Below the pieces are notes generated by a model. It was not told the DNA's origin and searched no databases. It saw only the letters and a program-made list of their open reading frames with translations. The position numbers and the translations under genes were made by a program. 6,061 nucleotides of DNA from Anaeromyxobacter sp. (lineage in GTDB: Bacteria > Myxococcota > Myxococcia > Myxococcales > Anaeromyxobacteraceae), in contig JAHWYA010000122.1 of assembly GCA_020028115.1 (NCBI GenBank), positions 1 to 6,061 of the forward strand. Reading direction: 5' to 3'. Positions 5,884 to 6,061 of this stretch are shown here, in pieces (position 1 is the stretch's first letter; every line of letters starts with the position of its first letter).

Positions 5884-6061
5884 CGGAGCTCCCCGGCGAC
5901 GTCCTCCGGCACGACGGGCGCGAGCCCGCCGCCGCCGAGGATGTTCACGATGGGCGACGCCGCCGCGCGCACCACCGACCCGTCCGGCCGCGACGGCCCG
6001 AGGCCGCAGTAGGTCGAGAGGTCGCGGTAGAGCTCGCCGCGCGTGACGCCCTCCGGCGCGA
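5880..6061 (-). CDS. C-terminal end of an unidentified protein (5' end outside window)
   Basis: An open minus-strand frame enters at the window edge and ends with TGA at 5880-5882, giving about 60 residues with typical G/C third-position bias. The visible protein runs APEGVTRGELYRDLSTYCGL, then GPSRPDGSVVRAAASPIVNI, then LGGGGLAPVVPEDVAGELR. It has one cysteine, a glycine run and a short acidic tail. I do not recognise the family from this piece and will not guess a function. The stop overlaps the GTG start of the PPC gene by 4 bp (GTGA), so the two are almost surely one operon and probably related in function. Confidence 0.6.
   Translation of the reverse strand, partial: APEGVTRGELYRDLSTYCGLGPSRPDGSVVRAAASPIVNILGGGGLAPVVPEDVAGELR
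5884..5895 (-). promoter_or_regulatory. Ribosome binding site of the PPC gene, inside the end of the upstream gene
   Basis: Minus-strand CGGGGAGCTCCG precedes the GTG start. GGGGAG (5889-5894) ends 5 nt before it. It lies within the last codons of the upstream gene and supports the GTG start and translational coupling. Confidence 0.6.

Noticed and set aside
4136..6046. 636-codon open frame on the plus strand
   Set aside because: It crosses the diguanylate cyclase, HAD and PPC genes out of frame. The product is serine/arginine/proline/alanine-rich with no domain, as expected for a shadow frame in GC-rich DNA.

Overview
The window is a stretch of very GC-rich DNA (third codon positions almost all G or C) from a bacterial chromosome. 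The gene content (a sigma-54 NtrC-type regulator beside a multi-domain soluble histidine kinase, and a receiver-diguanylate cyclase) together with the base composition fits a myxobacterium-like deltaproteobacterium (Myxococcota), and Anaeromyxobacter would be my first guess. That assignment is inference from style and composition, since no marker gene is present. I see no mobile element, CRISPR array, tRNA or rRNA.

Layout. Bases 1-335 (+) hold the end of a gene for a probable LolA-like envelope protein. Its stop codon directly abuts the stop of the next gene, which runs the other way. Bases 336-3390 (-) hold a two-gene operon. The promoter-proximal gene encodes a receiver-PAS-histidine kinase (1840-3390). 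25 bp downstream is an NtrC-family response regulator (336-1814) with intact sigma-54 contact, ATPase and DNA-binding motifs. Bases 3391-3615 are the only long intergenic gap and carry direct repeats and two dyads just upstream of the kinase. Bases 3616-4599 (-) encode a receiver-GGDEF diguanylate cyclase (PleD/WspR-like) with a full catalytic motif and an intact product-inhibition site. A short divergent gap separates it from a HAD-superfamily hydrolase (4635-5483, +). That gene overlaps tail to tail, by 41 bp, a PPC/DUF296-domain gene (5443-5883, -). The PPC gene is coupled by a 4-bp start/stop overlap to an upstream gene cut off by the window edge (5880-6061, -), which I do not recognise.

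How the genes may work together. The kinase and NtrC regulator form a cognate two-component pair that should switch sigma-54 promoters. The kinase lacks visible membrane segments and is rich in cysteines, which suggests a cytoplasmic, possibly redox- or metal-linked signal. Its own N-terminal receiver means it could also be tuned by another kinase. The adjacent diguanylate cyclase has its own receiver and no dedicated kinase in view, so the neighbouring kinase is a candidate phosphodonor. This would link a sigma-54 transcriptional output to cyclic-di-GMP output, but the link rests on proximity only. The HAD, PPC and terminal genes look like ordinary housekeeping or accessory genes unrelated to the signalling cluster. 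I did not find convincing evidence for a wholly new biological system. The points most worth checking are the cysteine-rich REC-first kinase, the repeats upstream of it, and the PPC protein that has lost its usual histidines.
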